From: Bacteroidales bacterium
Lineage (GTDB): Bacteria; Bacteroidota; Bacteroidia; Bacteroidales; WCHB1-69
Assembly: GCA_017544105.1 (NCBI GenBank)
Contig: JAFYEU010000075.1
Span: 1 to 36,656, forward strand
Length of the DNA: 36,656 nt
Reading direction: 5' to 3'
Every line of letters starts with the position of its first letter. Positions within the stretch are counted from its first letter, which is position 1. The notes under the pieces were generated by a model. That model ran no database searches. It worked only from the letters and a program-made list of their open reading frames with translations, and was not told the DNA's origin. Below, in pieces: positions 6,925 to 16,226 of this stretch. The position numbers were made by a program, and so were the translations under genes.

Positions 6925-9900
6925 TTAGCGGGCAACCGTGAATTTCTGGTTGATAACGCCATTCTCCGTGGTCACTCTCAGCATGTAAACGCCATTGGAA
7001 AGGCTGGATGTATTAATTTGAGTGTTCATGTCGTTCACATTGATGGTTTGAATAGCTTGGCCCATGATGTTCATGATCTCCACAGATTGGATGTTGGAGT
7101 TGGCATTCACATTCAACACATCGGTAGCAGGATTCGGATAGATGGAAACGTTGTTATCCAACTCATTGATGCCAACACCCGCGGCAACGCTAATGTCATC
7201 AATTTTCATTCTGAAGTTGTCGGAGCAGTTGGTGTGTACGAAAGCGATGTAGATGGTCTGGCCAGCATAGTCCAGATTCACATTTCTTGCTTCCCAGTCT
7301 CCACTTGAGATGGTCTCGGAATAAACGGTGGAGAAAGCACTCATGTCGGGAGTGGAAGTGGATACTTTAACCTCATAATAGTCGGCTGGATAATTAGGAT
7401 CTTGGGCAGCAACCCACCAGCTAACATGGGCACCTTCACTCGGGATAGCCAATGGAGGTAAGATCAACCAGTTGTCAGGATGCAAAGCACCAAGATTGTT
7501 GATATAGGATTCGGAGGTATAGCAGTAATTGCCGGAATGAGCAGGCTTCTCTGCAGTACCTTCCTGAGCGTGCCAGGAATAGCCGTCTCCATCATTGTCA
7601 ATGTTGATCCAGCAATCGGAGAGTTCACTTTCGAAACCTTCAGCAAACGGGAGGGCTTGAGCAGTGAAGCAATCAATTGCATTGCCATTCAGGCTGATGG
7701 AAGCCGACAAAGAACCACTTGTAAGGGTGACCGTTCCCGTCTGGGCACCGGCAGTTGTAGGAGCAAAACGCACATAGAGAGAAGTAGAGAGAGCAAGTGC
7801 TTGAGGGATCGTAGCCGTTGCACCAAAGGTGGTTCCATCCAGGGAGACTTCATACGGGGCAGAAGCTGTGATCGTAATGTCATTTTCCAAAGAATAGGCG
7901 CTGACAGAAGCAACCTGAGCATCAGAGGTGATACCAGCAATAGTGGTGAAACTCATGGAAGCAGGGGTCACCGTCAATTCAGGAGTTGAAGGAACCGTAT
8001 CGATAACGAAGTTCTGGAAAAAGATTGCAAATTCATTGGGATCGGATTCAACTTTGATTGCGATTCTGACAGTCTGGTTATTGTAAGCAGCGAGGTCAAA
8101 GTTTTGAGTCTCGGGAGTCGTATTCGTCACCGTTTGGGTAGGAACGATATTGACGGCATTGGCAATGGTACCATTCTCCGGGATAACATAAATGGAGAAT
8201 TTCTCAGGGTAAGAAGAACCTCTTACCATGTAGTCTACATGACCATAGACACCGGCAGTGACAGCAATCTCAGGAGAAATCAGATAGTCGTTGGCAGCAT
8301 TGGTGGAATGGTAGTTGTAACCAGCCACAGGAGCGCTACCGTAAGTGCTGAATAAGAATGTCGTTCCATCATTGTTGGCATCTTCAATGCTCCAGCAAGG
8401 AAGTGTAAGAGAGGTGTTGGCGAAGGTTTCCACAAACGGGAATTGGTTGATGACATTACATTCAACAGCTGTACCGGCAAGGGCGACAGTGTCGGCAGTA
8501 TTAGTCGTTGTCACGACAACATTGCCCGTAACGGATCCGGCAGAGGTAGGAGCAAAACGGACATAAACTGGAGTATTGGTAATGAACGTGGTGTCAGCAG
8601 GAATCGTAACTGAGGCGCTGAAAGCGGTGTTATCCAAAGACACAGAAAATGGAGCTGCGGTGGTTACCGTAATCGCTTCGTTCAAGTTTGTGGTGCTGAT
8701 ATTAAATTGATTGTTGGAAGTGTTACCAACAACGAGAACACCAAAATTAAGAGTTGTTGCATCCACACTTACGATAGACTCGTTAGCATTGAGAATACTG
8801 AAGTTATCAACAATAAAACGCCACATATCGGCAGCGGACACGCAGTGGATAGCGATGGCGTAGTTGCCGTTCAAGTTTGAAAGGTTGATCACTTTCGTAA
8901 GGGGAGTGGCCGAGGTAACTGTCTCAGAGGCTGCCAGCACAACGGTATCGGCGCCAATGGCCAGCACTTCAAACATTTCAGGGAAAGAAGAGCTATAAGC
9001 AGCATAATCGAATGTGAGCGTCTGGGTTCCTGTAAAAGTGAAGGTGGGAGAAATCAAATAGTCGTTGGCAGCGTTATTTGAGTTGTAGGTATAGTATGCT
9101 TCACCACCGGAAATCGTGAAGGTGGAACCGTCATTGTTGGCATCCACAATGCTCCAGCATTGATTGTTGGCAGCATCAGAGAAGTCGCAGGAATATGGCA
9201 AGGCAACATTGTCGCAATCCAGACAGTTACCGGAGACATTGATCGTGACATCCGTCAGACCATTGGCGCTCAGCGTGATCGTGCCATTGCTTGCACCGGC
9301 AGCGGTAGGAGCGTATTTGACATACAGAGTGCCGCCTGCTTGAGGAATAGTGGCTGTTGCACCAAAGTTAGTCGTATCGGTAGAAATGGTGAAAGGTGCC
9401 GTGGCTGAAGCCGTGATAGCAGATGTCAGATTGTAAGCAGATACAGTGACAGCCATAATAGCCTCGTTTCCAACAAAATGAGTGCCGAAGTCGATGTTGT
9501 CAACGGTAACAATCGTCGGGTCTGAGGGAACCTCCATCACTTGGACATCGTCCAGGTTGATACGGAACATGTCGGAAATATTGTGATGGCGGAATGCAAT
9601 GTACACCTGTTGTCCATTATAGGAGGACAGATTCACAGTGTATTGGGTCATCGTGGCGGTGCTGGTGCCCGTAAGCACAGCCGTGGTAGCAGTGAAGGCT
9701 GCTACTGTAGGAGATGTGGCCACATAAACAGAGAAGTTCTCTGCGGCATAGGAAGGATCCTGTCCAGCCACCCAAAAGGTGAGGAGATAGTTGCCATTCA
9801 GATTGAGCTGCGGAGTGATCAGCCAGTTGTCTGGGGTCAAGGCTACAGATGCCCATGATGCGGAAGTAATGTGGCCAGCACCAGTATGAACAACAAAGCC

Positions 9901-10089
9901 GCCTTCCGAGCTTTGCGAATTGTTCAGCACATACCAGTTGTTGCCGTCACCATCGTTATCGATGACCGTCCATCCTGTAGGAAGGGCCATGGCGGGATCT
10001 TCAAAACCTTCGTTGAGAAGATACGTTTGTGCATTTGTAGCCCATAAAAAGGCGAAAAATGCAAATGCTAAAGATAAAATCTTTTTCAT
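6925..10089 (-). CDS. T9SS-secreted modular adhesin-like protein (cleaved-adhesin repeats)
   Basis: A 1054-residue protein with a signal peptide (1-20, 'LAFAFFAFLWATNA' then Q). Four jelly-roll modules of the cleaved-adhesin / choice-of-anchor J type lie at about 22-190, 292-437, 542-695 and 808-970, each with 'GW/CW...DNDGDG...W' or 'DANNDG', 'DNWLI.P' or 'NDYLISP', and ending 'F...DD..V'. They alternate with three Ig-like modules (about 193-290, 440-540, 700-806) with 'FAPT.AG...GT.TL'. The last ~80 residues ('SIYPNPATDVLNV...NGVYMLRVTTENG') form a type A T9SS sorting domain, so the protein should be exported and attached or released at the cell surface. Similar modules occur in gingipain/HagA adhesins, but no protease domain is present. 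Role in adhesion or matrix binding is inferred. Confidence 0.93.
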   Translation of the reverse strand: MKKILSLAFAFFAFLWATNAQTYLLNEGFEDPAMALPTGWTVIDNDGDGNNWYVLNNSQSSEGGFVVHTGAGHITSASWASVALTPDNWLITPQLNLNGNYLLTFWVAGQDPSYAAENFSVYVATSPTVAAFTATTAVLTGTSTATMTQYTVNLSSYNGQQVYIAFRHHNISDMFRINLDDVQVMEVPSDPTIVTVDNIDFGTHFVGNEAIMAVTVSAYNLTSAITASATAPFTISTDTTNFGATATIPQAGGTLYVKYAPTAAGASNGTITLSANGLTDVTINVSGNCLDCDNVALPYSCDFSDAANNQCWSIVDANNDGSTFTISGGEAYYTYNSNNAANDYLISPTFTFTGTQTLTFDYAAYSSSFPEMFEVLAIGADTVVLAASETVTSATPLTKVINLSNLNGNYAIAIHCVSAADMWRFIVDNFSILNANESIVSVDATTLNFGVLVVGNTSNNQFNISTTNLNEAITVTTAAPFSVSLDNTAFSASVTIPADTTFITNTPVYVRFAPTSAGSVTGNVVVTTTNTADTVALAGTAVECNVINQFPFVETFANTSLTLPCWSIEDANNDGTTFLFSTYGSAPVAGYNYHSTNAANDYLISPEIAVTAGVYGHVDYMVRGSSYPEKFSIYVIPENGTIANAVNIVPTQTVTNTTPETQNFDLAAYNNQTVRIAIKVESDPNEFAIFFQNFVIDTVPSTPELTVTPASMSFTTIAGITSDAQVASVSAYSLENDITITASAPYEVSLDGTTFGATATIPQALALSTSLYVRFAPTTAGAQTGTVTLTSGSLSASISLNGNAIDCFTAQALPFAEGFESELSDCWINIDNDGDGYSWHAQEGTAEKPAHSGNYCYTSESYINNLGALHPDNWLILPPLAIPSEGAHVSWWVAAQDPNYPADYYEVKVSTSTPDMSAFSTVYSETISSGDWEARNVNLDYAGQTIYIAFVHTNCSDNFRMKIDDISVAAGVGINELDNNVSIYPNPATDVLNVNANSNIQSVEIMNIMGQAIQTINVNDMNTQINTSSLSNGVYMLRVTTENGVINQKFTVAR

Positions 10090-10175
10090 TTTAAATGGAT
10101 TTGGTTAATAATTAGTTGTTAATAAATGTGTTATTGGTTTTTATCAATAATTGAACAATCAAATAAATGAGATGG

Positions 10176-10183
10176 CAAATATA
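10176..10183 (-). promoter_or_regulatory. -7 box TATATTTG for the T9SS adhesin gene
   Basis: Exact TAnnTTTG on the minus strand, about 86 bases before the ATG, giving an AU-rich leader. It is divergent from the mnmE promoter, whose -7 box lies 57 bases away. The gap 10090-10273 holds only these two promoters. Confidence 0.55.
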
Positions 10184-10240
10184 ACATTTTATAGTAAAAA
10201 AATGGCCATCTTTTATGGATGATGTCAGCGCAAAAAAGTG

Positions 10241-10248
10241 TATCTTTG
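10241..10248 (+). promoter_or_regulatory. -7 box TATCTTTG of mnmE
   Basis: Exact TAnnTTTG match 25 bases before the ATG at 10274. It rules out the in-frame GTG at 10238, which lies upstream of the box. Confidence 0.65.
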
Positions 10249-10273
10249 CTCCTTGTTTCAAGTAGAGTTACCG

Positions 10274-11641
10274 ATGGATACCATTTGTGCCATATCGACA
10301 CCGCCCGGTCTGGGAGCCATTGCTGTTGTGAGGGCTTCCGGGCCTTCTGCTTTTGAAGCGGCAGGTCGTCTCTTCCGCCCGGAGGCAGGCATTTCCGGGT
10401 TGCCAGCCCAACAAGTCAAGTTCGCCCATCTCTACGATGGCGAGCAGCTGCTGGACCAGGTAGTAATCGTCAAATATGCAGCCCCTCGCTCCTATACGGG
10501 TGAGGATATGGTGGAAATCTCTTGTCACGGCTCCCTCTATATCCAGAAAAAGATCCTGGAACTGCTCATGGAACATGGTTGTCGCATGGCCCATCCCGGT
10601 GAGTTCACCCAGCGTGCCTTCATGAACGGCAAGCTGGACCTGCCGCAAGCTGAGGCTGTCGGTGATCTGATCAGTTCCCAGAGCGAGTCTTCCCACAAAT
10701 TGGCTATCAACCAGTTGCAAGGCAATATCTCCCGCAAACTACACCAGCTGCGGGAGGAATTGATACAGGTGGCTTCCCTCTTGGAGTTGGAGTTGGATTT
10801 CAGTGAAGAGGATGTAGCTTTTGCCGATCGCGATGAACTGGCCTCCCTGCTGGGAAACATCGCTGCGGAAACGGAGACCCTGTTACAGTCGTTCAAGATT
10901 GGCAACCTGCTCAAGACTGGCATCCCCGTAGCCATCATTGGCAAACCCAATGTGGGCAAGTCAACGCTGCTGAACGCCCTGTTACAGCACGATCGGGCCA
11001 TCGTGTCACAGATGCCAGGCACCACGCGCGACACCATTGAGGATACGCTGACGATTCAGGGCACGTTATTCCGGTTCATCGACACGGCAGGCCTGCGCGA
11101 CACCGACAACGAGGTGGAACAATATGGCATCGAGCGCTCCTACCAGGCCGTTCAACGGGCGTCCATCCTGCTCTACCTCTACGACCTCACCCGCCAGACG
11201 GAGGCAGAGGTGACCCATGAGCTGGATGCCTTGGGACGGCAGGTGGACCTGAGCGACAAAGAGGTGCTGGTGGTTGCCAACAAGACCGACATCGCCCTGG
11301 CGGCCGAGAGACCTGACCGGATCGCTGGCTTCCCCGTGGTCTGCATTTCCGCCAAGGAGAAGACAAAGACCGCCCTGGTAGAAGAACGCCTGTCAGCATA
11401 CGTGGAGCAGTATGCCATCCACGATGCCGCCCTCCTGACCAACGAGCGCCATTACGATCTGCTACGCGCCATCGGCCAGTCCGTAGACAATGCCCTTCAG
11501 GGACTCGCGGACGGCATCCCCACCGACCTGCTCGTGGAGGACATCCGCGCGGCCCTCGCCGACATGGGCACCCTCACCGGCACCATCTCCACAGATGACA
11601 TACTGAACAACATTTTCGGACATTTCTGTATCGGAAAATAA
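10274..11641 (+). CDS. mnmE: tRNA uridine-5-carboxymethylaminomethyl(34) synthesis GTPase
   Basis: With MnmG, this GTPase installs the (carboxymethyl)aminomethyl group at U34 of certain tRNAs. From the ATG at 10274 the protein has 455 residues. It shows the N-terminal formyl-THF-binding domain ('MDTICAISTPPGLGAIAVVR', with 'SYTGEDMVEISCHG'), the inserted G domain with P-loop 'GKPNVGKST' (223-231), 'PGTTRDTIED', 'DTAGLRDT' (270-277) and 'NKTD', and the C-terminal catalytic 'FCIGK' with its conserved cysteine. An in-frame GTG at 10238 is excluded because it precedes the -7 box. The Nudix gene follows 12 bases later on the same strand. Confidence 0.97.
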   Translation: MDTICAISTPPGLGAIAVVRASGPSAFEAAGRLFRPEAGISGLPAQQVKFAHLYDGEQLLDQVVIVKYAAPRSYTGEDMVEISCHGSLYIQKKILELLMEHGCRMAHPGEFTQRAFMNGKLDLPQAEAVGDLISSQSESSHKLAINQLQGNISRKLHQLREELIQVASLLELELDFSEEDVAFADRDELASLLGNIAAETETLLQSFKIGNLLKTGIPVAIIGKPNVGKSTLLNALLQHDRAIVSQMPGTTRDTIEDTLTIQGTLFRFIDTAGLRDTDNEVEQYGIERSYQAVQRASILLYLYDLTRQTEAEVTHELDALGRQVDLSDKEVLVVANKTDIALAAERPDRIAGFPVVCISAKEKTKTALVEERLSAYVEQYAIHDAALLTNERHYDLLRAIGQSVDNALQGLADGIPTDLLVEDIRAALADMGTLTGTISTDDILNNIFGHFCIGK

Positions 11642-11653
11642 AATACAACCACG

Positions 11654-12349
11654 ATGAGTAAGACGAAAAAATTCGAATATGAGTATTGGCGGCCCGCCGT
11701 GACGGTCGACAATGTGGTCCTGAGCTTCGACGGCAGCCAGCTTCGCATGTTGTTGATACGCAGAGGGAAAGATCCATATAAAGACCAATGGGCGTTCCCC
11801 GGCGGTTTCATGGAAGAACATGAGACCCTGGAGGAGGCCGCCCAACGCGAGCTGAAAGAGGAGACTGGCCTCAAGGCCAAACCCTTTATCCAGATAGGCA
11901 CCTTCAGTCAGCTGGACCGCGACCCGCGCGGGCGCACCATCACCACGGCGTTCCTCACCATCGTCAGACCCAAGAACATCAATGTCAAGGGCAAAGACGA
12001 TGCCGCCGAGGCCTGCTGGTTTCCTGTCCATAACATGCCTATGTTGGCATTCGACCATGAGGAGATTTTCAAGAAAGCCAAATTCATCTTGAATGTGCTA
12101 TTCATCACGACCCCGGTCCCCTTCCTCCTCATGAACGACACTTTCACCCTGCCCGAGATGCAAAGGCTCTTCTCGGAAGTCTATGAACGCGAGTTCGACC
12201 GGCGTAACTTCCAAAAGAAATTCATCTCCTCCGGCATGCTGTCACCAGTTGCCAACGACAGTCAGGAGCGCAGCAACGCTCCCGTCTATTATCGTTTCAA
12301 TCAAGGTGGGTTTTACGATTACCAGAAGAAGAAATTCCACATCGGATAA
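11654..12349 (+). CDS. Nudix hydrolase with C-terminal winged-helix domain (NrtR/AraR-like layout)
   Basis: The 231-residue protein has an N-terminal Nudix domain (about 12-140) with an intact Nudix box from GGFMEEHE to REL.EETGL (G-x5-E-x7-R-E-x2-E-E-x-G pattern, about residues 47-69), preceded by 'VVLSFDGSQLRMLLIRRGKDPY', and a C-terminal segment (about 150-231) resembling the winged helix of the NrtR/AraR family ('FTLPEMQRLFSEVYEREFDRRNFQKKF', ending 'GGFYDYQKKKFHIG'). Relatives in Bacteroidetes regulate sugar or NAD genes, often with a degenerate Nudix box. Here the catalytic pattern is complete, so it may be an active ADP-ribose or related pyrophosphatase, a sensor-regulator, or both. 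It follows mnmE and converges on rpoN with 3 bases between stop codons. Confidence 0.85.
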   Translation: MSKTKKFEYEYWRPAVTVDNVVLSFDGSQLRMLLIRRGKDPYKDQWAFPGGFMEEHETLEEAAQRELKEETGLKAKPFIQIGTFSQLDRDPRGRTITTAFLTIVRPKNINVKGKDDAAEACWFPVHNMPMLAFDHEEIFKKAKFILNVLFITTPVPFLLMNDTFTLPEMQRLFSEVYEREFDRRNFQKKFISSGMLSPVANDSQERSNAPVYYRFNQGGFYDYQKKKFHIG

Positions 12350-12352
12350 TCC

Positions 12353-13837
12353 TTACAACTCCTTCCGGAGTCGCGCGACCGGAAGATTCAATTGTTCCCG
12401 GTACTTGGCCACGGTGCGGCGGGCCACCTCATAGCCCTTCTCCTTCAAAGCAGCACACAACTGCTCATCCGACAACGGCTTGCGCTTGTCTTCCCCTTGG
12501 ATCAGCTGACTCAAGATGCTCTTGATCTCCTTGGATGATATGTTGTCATCATTGACAGCCTCCGAGAAGAGATGCTTGACGGGGATAATCCCGAAATCAG
12601 TCTGCACATACTTGCTATTGGAAAAGCGAGAGACCGTGGAGACATCCAGCTTCACCTCGGTAGCGATAGTCTTGAGGACCATCGGTTTGAGTTGCGAATC
12701 GTCGCCAGTGAGGAAGTAATCCCGCTGATGCTGCATGATCGCATACATGGTATTGTACATAATCATCTCCCGAAGACTCAACGTGTTGATGAATAATTCT
12801 CCTTTGTCCACATATTCCTTCATGAACTGGATGGCCTCCGCCTCTTTTCGGGACATCAGCTTGCGGTTCTGGATCGGCGCCGCGAAGTCCTTGTTGATGC
12901 GCACCTTCGGAAGATACTGGTTGTTCAAGGTCAGGGTCAGCTTGCCTTCATGGGAAGAGATGGTAAAGTCTGGGCTGATGTTGCTGCCCGACTGTTCCAA
13001 TTCGGTGCCGGAATCTACCGGCTTGGGATCCAGCGAGCGGATCATCTTCAGCACCTGTTGCATGGTTTGGGCTGAGATGCCCATGTTGCCGGCTATTTTC
13101 TCATAGTGTTTTTTGGAGAAGAGATCAAAATAGTCCTGCAATACGGTGATGGCATAACGGGTGATGTCGGTCGGATCGGTCTGGCGGCGCAGTTGGATGA
13201 GAAGGCACTCTTGCAGGTTGCGGGCGCCCGTGCCGGGCGGGTCCAGCTCCTGCACATAGTCCACCAGGATGCGTTCCACTTCTGCGACGGAGACATCCAC
13301 ATTGTAATTATACAACAGCTCGTTAGCCACTGCTTGGAGGTCCATGGTGAAGTATCCGTCATCGTTGAGATTACCCATCAGATAGCCGGCAACAAGACTT
13401 TCCTGTTCGTTCATCATCATCTCTCCCAGCTGGATCATCCATTGCTCGCGGACAGACTCATGAAAGACGCCCACATTATCGCGCGCGGGGCTCGCCTCCG
13501 GCGCATTGAGGCGTTGCAGGGTGCGCTCCGTGACATAGTCGTCCATCTCCTCCTCGTTATAGTAATCCTCGTTGAAGATTTCATCCTCACGAAGCGGTTC
13601 GGACACCTCAAAGGGGACCCCGTTTTCATCGTACTCCTCCTGTGGCGCCTCTTGCAGGTTTTCAGCATCCGTCTCTTCGGATACAACCTCCAGAGCCGGA
13701 TTCTCATCCACCTCTTTCAGGATCTCCTGCTCCAGCGACACGTTGGGCATCTCCACCAGCTGCATCAGCCGGATGGTCTGCTGGGTGGCAATCTGTCGTT
13801 GCTCCGCTTTCTGTTCTTGAGATAGTCTTGTCGGCAT
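12353..13837 (-). CDS. rpoN: RNA polymerase sigma-54 factor
   Basis: Alternative sigma factor that needs AAA+ activators and recognises -24/-12 promoters. The 494-residue protein has the Gln/Leu-rich activator-interacting region I ('QIATQQTIRLMQLVEMPNVSLEQEI'), an acidic region II (about 50-100), the core-binding region III, and the RpoN box 'ARRTVAKYRE' (about 472-481) near the C-terminus, which contacts the -24 element. The ATG is at 13835-13837, directly after the asnS terminator; no TAnnTTTG box was seen in front of it. No sigma-54 activator gene is in the window. Confidence 0.96.
   Translation of the reverse strand: MPTRLSQEQKAEQRQIATQQTIRLMQLVEMPNVSLEQEILKEVDENPALEVVSEETDAENLQEAPQEEYDENGVPFEVSEPLREDEIFNEDYYNEEEMDDYVTERTLQRLNAPEASPARDNVGVFHESVREQWMIQLGEMMMNEQESLVAGYLMGNLNDDGYFTMDLQAVANELLYNYNVDVSVAEVERILVDYVQELDPPGTGARNLQECLLIQLRRQTDPTDITRYAITVLQDYFDLFSKKHYEKIAGNMGISAQTMQQVLKMIRSLDPKPVDSGTELEQSGSNISPDFTISSHEGKLTLTLNNQYLPKVRINKDFAAPIQNRKLMSRKEAEAIQFMKEYVDKGELFINTLSLREMIMYNTMYAIMQHQRDYFLTGDDSQLKPMVLKTIATEVKLDVSTVSRFSNSKYVQTDFGIIPVKHLFSEAVNDDNISSKEIKSILSQLIQGEDKRKPLSDEQLCAALKEKGYEVARRTVAKYREQLNLPVARLRKEL
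12362..12385. repeat. Nested palindrome at a convergent gene end
   Basis: Arms CTTCCGG (12362-12368) and CCGGAAG (12379-12385) enclose the inner palindrome TCGCGCGA (12371-12378). It lies in the last codons of rpoN, just past the stop of the Nudix gene. Without a T tract it is not a standard terminator, but it is the only strong structure between these convergent genes. Confidence 0.4.
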
Positions 13838-13845
13838 TGATTGGT

Positions 13846-13872
13846 AAAAAAAAGGGCGTCTTTTGAACGCCC
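13846..13872 (-). terminator. Intrinsic terminator of asnS
   Basis: Minus-strand hairpin with arms GGGCGT (13867-13872 on the minus reading) and ACGCCC (13854-13859), followed by eight T residues (13846-13853). It lies 11 bases after the asnS stop codon and ends about 8 bases before the rpoN start. Confidence 0.88.
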
Positions 13873-13883
13873 TATGTGATTAT

Positions 13884-15281
13884 TTAGAATTCAGCATTTT
13901 GAGGGGTTCTCGGGAACGGGATGACGTCACGGATGTTGGTCATGCCAGTAACGAAGAGCAAGAGGCGCTCAAAACCCAAGCCGAAGCCGGAGTGCGGAGC
14001 GGAACCGAACTTGCGGGTCTCGAAGTACCACCAATATTGCTGCTCGGTCATGTTCAGTTCATGCACTCTGTTGAGCAGCTTCTGGTAATCGGCTTCACGT
14101 TCGGAGCCACCGATAATCTCACCGATCGTCGGGAACAGCACATCCATAGCGCGGACGGTCTTGCCGTCATCGTTCTGCTTCATATAGAAGGCTTTGATTT
14201 CCTTCGGATAGTTGGTCAGGATCACCGGACGTTTGAAATGATTCTCCACGAGGTAGCGCTCGTGCTCCGACTGCAGGTCAATACCCCACTCCACCTTATA
14301 GTCGAACTTTTTGTCAGCCTTCAACAGGATGTCGATGGCGGACGTGTAGTCGAGGCGGACGAACGGCTCTTTGAGGACGGACTCCAGACGATTGATGAGC
14401 TCTTTGTCAAACATATCATTCAGGAAGCGCAGGTCATCCATGTTGTTGTCGAGGGCATACTGAACAAGATATTTGATAAAATCCTCCGCGAGGTCCATAG
14501 TGTCGGTGATATCGTAGAAGGCCATTTCGGGTTCTATCATCCAGAACTCGGCAAGATGGCGGGGGGTGTTGCTGTTTTCAGCGCGGAAGGTAGGGCCAAA
14601 GGTGTAGATGTTGCCCAGAGCCAAGGCGCCAAGTTCGCCTTCCAGCTGACCAGAGACCGTCAGGTTGGTGTGCTTGCCGAAGAAGTCCTTCTTATAGTCC
14701 ACCTGTCCGTCCTCGGTGCGGGGCACGTTGTTGAGGTCGAAGGTGGTCACGTTGAACATCTCGCCGGCGCCTTCAGCATCGGAGGCGGTGATGAGCGGGG
14801 TGTGAAGATAGAAGAACCCTCTGTCGTTGAAATATTTGTGAATGGCGAAGGCCATGGCATGGCGCAGACGCAGCACACAGCCGAAGTAGTTGGTGCGGGG
14901 ACGCAGGTGTGCGATCTCACGCAGGAACTCCATGGAATGGCCCTTCTTCTGCAAGGGGTAGATCTCGGGATCAGCGGTGCCATAAAGCTCTATCATGTTG
15001 GCCTGCACCTCCATGGTCTGCCCTTTGCCCTGTGACTCCACGAGGACACCTTCCACATGCAGGCAGGAGCCCGTCGTGATCTGTTTCAGCAATGCCTCGT
15101 CAAACTTGGTGGGATCCACCACAATCTGAAGGTTGGAGACGATAGAACCGTCGTTGAGGGCGATGAAGGCCACATTGCTGTTGCCACGCTTGGTGCGCAC
15201 CCAGCCCTTGACACAGACCTCATGGCCAAAGCCTATCTCCTCCGGATGTTTGAGAATATCTTTGATTCTGCTTCTTTTCAT
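13884..15281 (-). CDS. asnS: Asparaginyl-tRNA synthetase
   Basis: Class IIb synthetase that charges tRNA-Asn. The 465-residue protein has the N-terminal OB-fold anticodon-binding domain ('[19 protein letters not shown]'), class II motif 2 '[21 protein letters not shown]' (arginine of FRAE contacts ATP; the RHLAEF stretch is typical of AsnRS/AspRS), and motif 3 '[12 protein letters not shown]' close to the C-terminus. The absence of a GatCAB-type indirect pathway cannot be judged here. It starts 12 bases after the rpoD stop, so rpoD and asnS are probably co-transcribed. Confidence 0.96.
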   Translation of the reverse strand: MKRSRIKDILKHPEEIGFGHEVCVKGWVRTKRGNSNVAFIALNDGSIVSNLQIVVDPTKFDEALLKQITTGSCLHVEGVLVESQGKGQTMEVQANMIELYGTADPEIYPLQKKGHSMEFLREIAHLRPRTNYFGCVLRLRHAMAFAIHKYFNDRGFFYLHTPLITASDAEGAGEMFNVTTFDLNNVPRTEDGQVDYKKDFFGKHTNLTVSGQLEGELGALALGNIYTFGPTFRAENSNTPRHLAEFWMIEPEMAFYDITDTMDLAEDFIKYLVQYALDNNMDDLRFLNDMFDKELINRLESVLKEPFVRLDYTSAIDILLKADKKFDYKVEWGIDLQSEHERYLVENHFKRPVILTNYPKEIKAFYMKQNDDGKTVRAMDVLFPTIGEIIGGSEREADYQKLLNRVHELNMTEQQYWWYFETRKFGSAPHSGFGLGFERLLLFVTGMTNIRDVIPFPRTPQNAEF

Positions 15282-15293
15282 TATTACGTTCTG

Positions 15294-16160
15294 TTAGTTT
15301 AAATAAGATTGTAAAACACGACATTTCGGATTGTGACGCAGTTTACGGATGGCCTTCTCTTTGATCTGGCGCACACGCTCACGGGTCAAGTCGAACTGCT
15401 CGCCGATCTCGTCCAACGTCATCGGATGTTTGTAGCCCAAGCCATAATAGAGCTTGAGGATGTCAGCCTCCCGCTGGGGAAGCGTCTCGATGATGCTGCC
15501 GATCTCATGCTGGAGAGACTCGTGAATCAGGGCTGTGTCTGGCGGTTCCACACTCTCGGAAGGATATACATCGTAGAGGTTGGAATCGTCGTCTTTGGTC
15601 AGGGTGGCGTCCATGGAGAGATGGCGCGGGGCGTTCTTCAGCGACTCCTTGACCTCCGTCTCGGTAAGGTCCAGACGCTCTGCAATCTCCGAGAGTCTCG
15701 GCTCACGCTGATACTCCTGCTCCAGGATGGCAATGGTCTTGGTGATCTTGCTGATCGTGCCCACCTTGTTCATCGGCAGACGCACGATACGGGACTGTTC
15801 GGCGATAGCCTGCAAGATAGCCTGACGAATCCACCATACCGCGAAGGAGATGAATTTGAAACCACGCGTTTCGTCAAAACGACGAGCCGCCTTGATAAGA
15901 CCAAGGTTGCCCTCGTTGATCAAGTCTGACAGGGTGATACCTTGATTCTGATATTGTTTTGCCACGGAAACCACAAAACGCAAATTAGCATTCGTCAGCT
16001 TCTCCAATGCATCTTCATCACCAGCCTTGATCTTGCGGGCTAACTCAGCCTCCTCATCAGCAGTCAAAAGAGGCACCTTGCCAATCTCATGCAAATACTT
16101 GTCCAGAGATGCCGTCTCATTTCGGTTGGTAACCTGTTTTGTAATGTGTAATTGTCTCAT
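15294..16160 (-). CDS. rpoD: Primary RNA polymerase sigma factor (short Bacteroidetes type)
   Basis: The housekeeping sigma factor, which in Bacteroidetes recognises TTTG/TAnnTTTG promoters like those annotated here. The 288-residue length is typical of this phylum, lacking region 1.1 and the large non-conserved insert of the enterobacterial factor. Visible: region 1.2 ('[22 protein letters not shown]'), region 2 ('[17 protein letters not shown]', '[18 protein letters not shown]', '[15 protein letters not shown]'), region 3 ('[20 protein letters not shown]') and region 4 with helix-turn-helix ('[28 protein letters not shown]'). The 66-base upstream gap shows no exact TAnnTTTG match, so its promoter may lie further upstream or be unusual. 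Confidence 0.97.
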   Translation of the reverse strand: MRQLHITKQVTNRNETASLDKYLHEIGKVPLLTADEEAELARKIKAGDEDALEKLTNANLRFVVSVAKQYQNQGITLSDLINEGNLGLIKAARRFDETRGFKFISFAVWWIRQAILQAIAEQSRIVRLPMNKVGTISKITKTIAILEQEYQREPRLSEIAERLDLTETEVKESLKNAPRHLSMDATLTKDDDSNLYDVYPSESVEPPDTALIHESLQHEIGSIIETLPQREADILKLYYGLGYKHPMTLDEIGEQFDLTRERVRQIKEKAIRKLRHNPKCRVLQSYLN

Positions 16161-16226
16161 CTATATTTCTAGATTTTAAAGTAACGGCTTATCTTTACGA
16201 AAAACCATATTATTTTGTTACAATAT

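Noticed and set aside
13863..15035. Long plus-strand frame opposite asnS
   Set aside because: Composition shadow of asnS; it also runs through the end of the asnS terminator hairpin.
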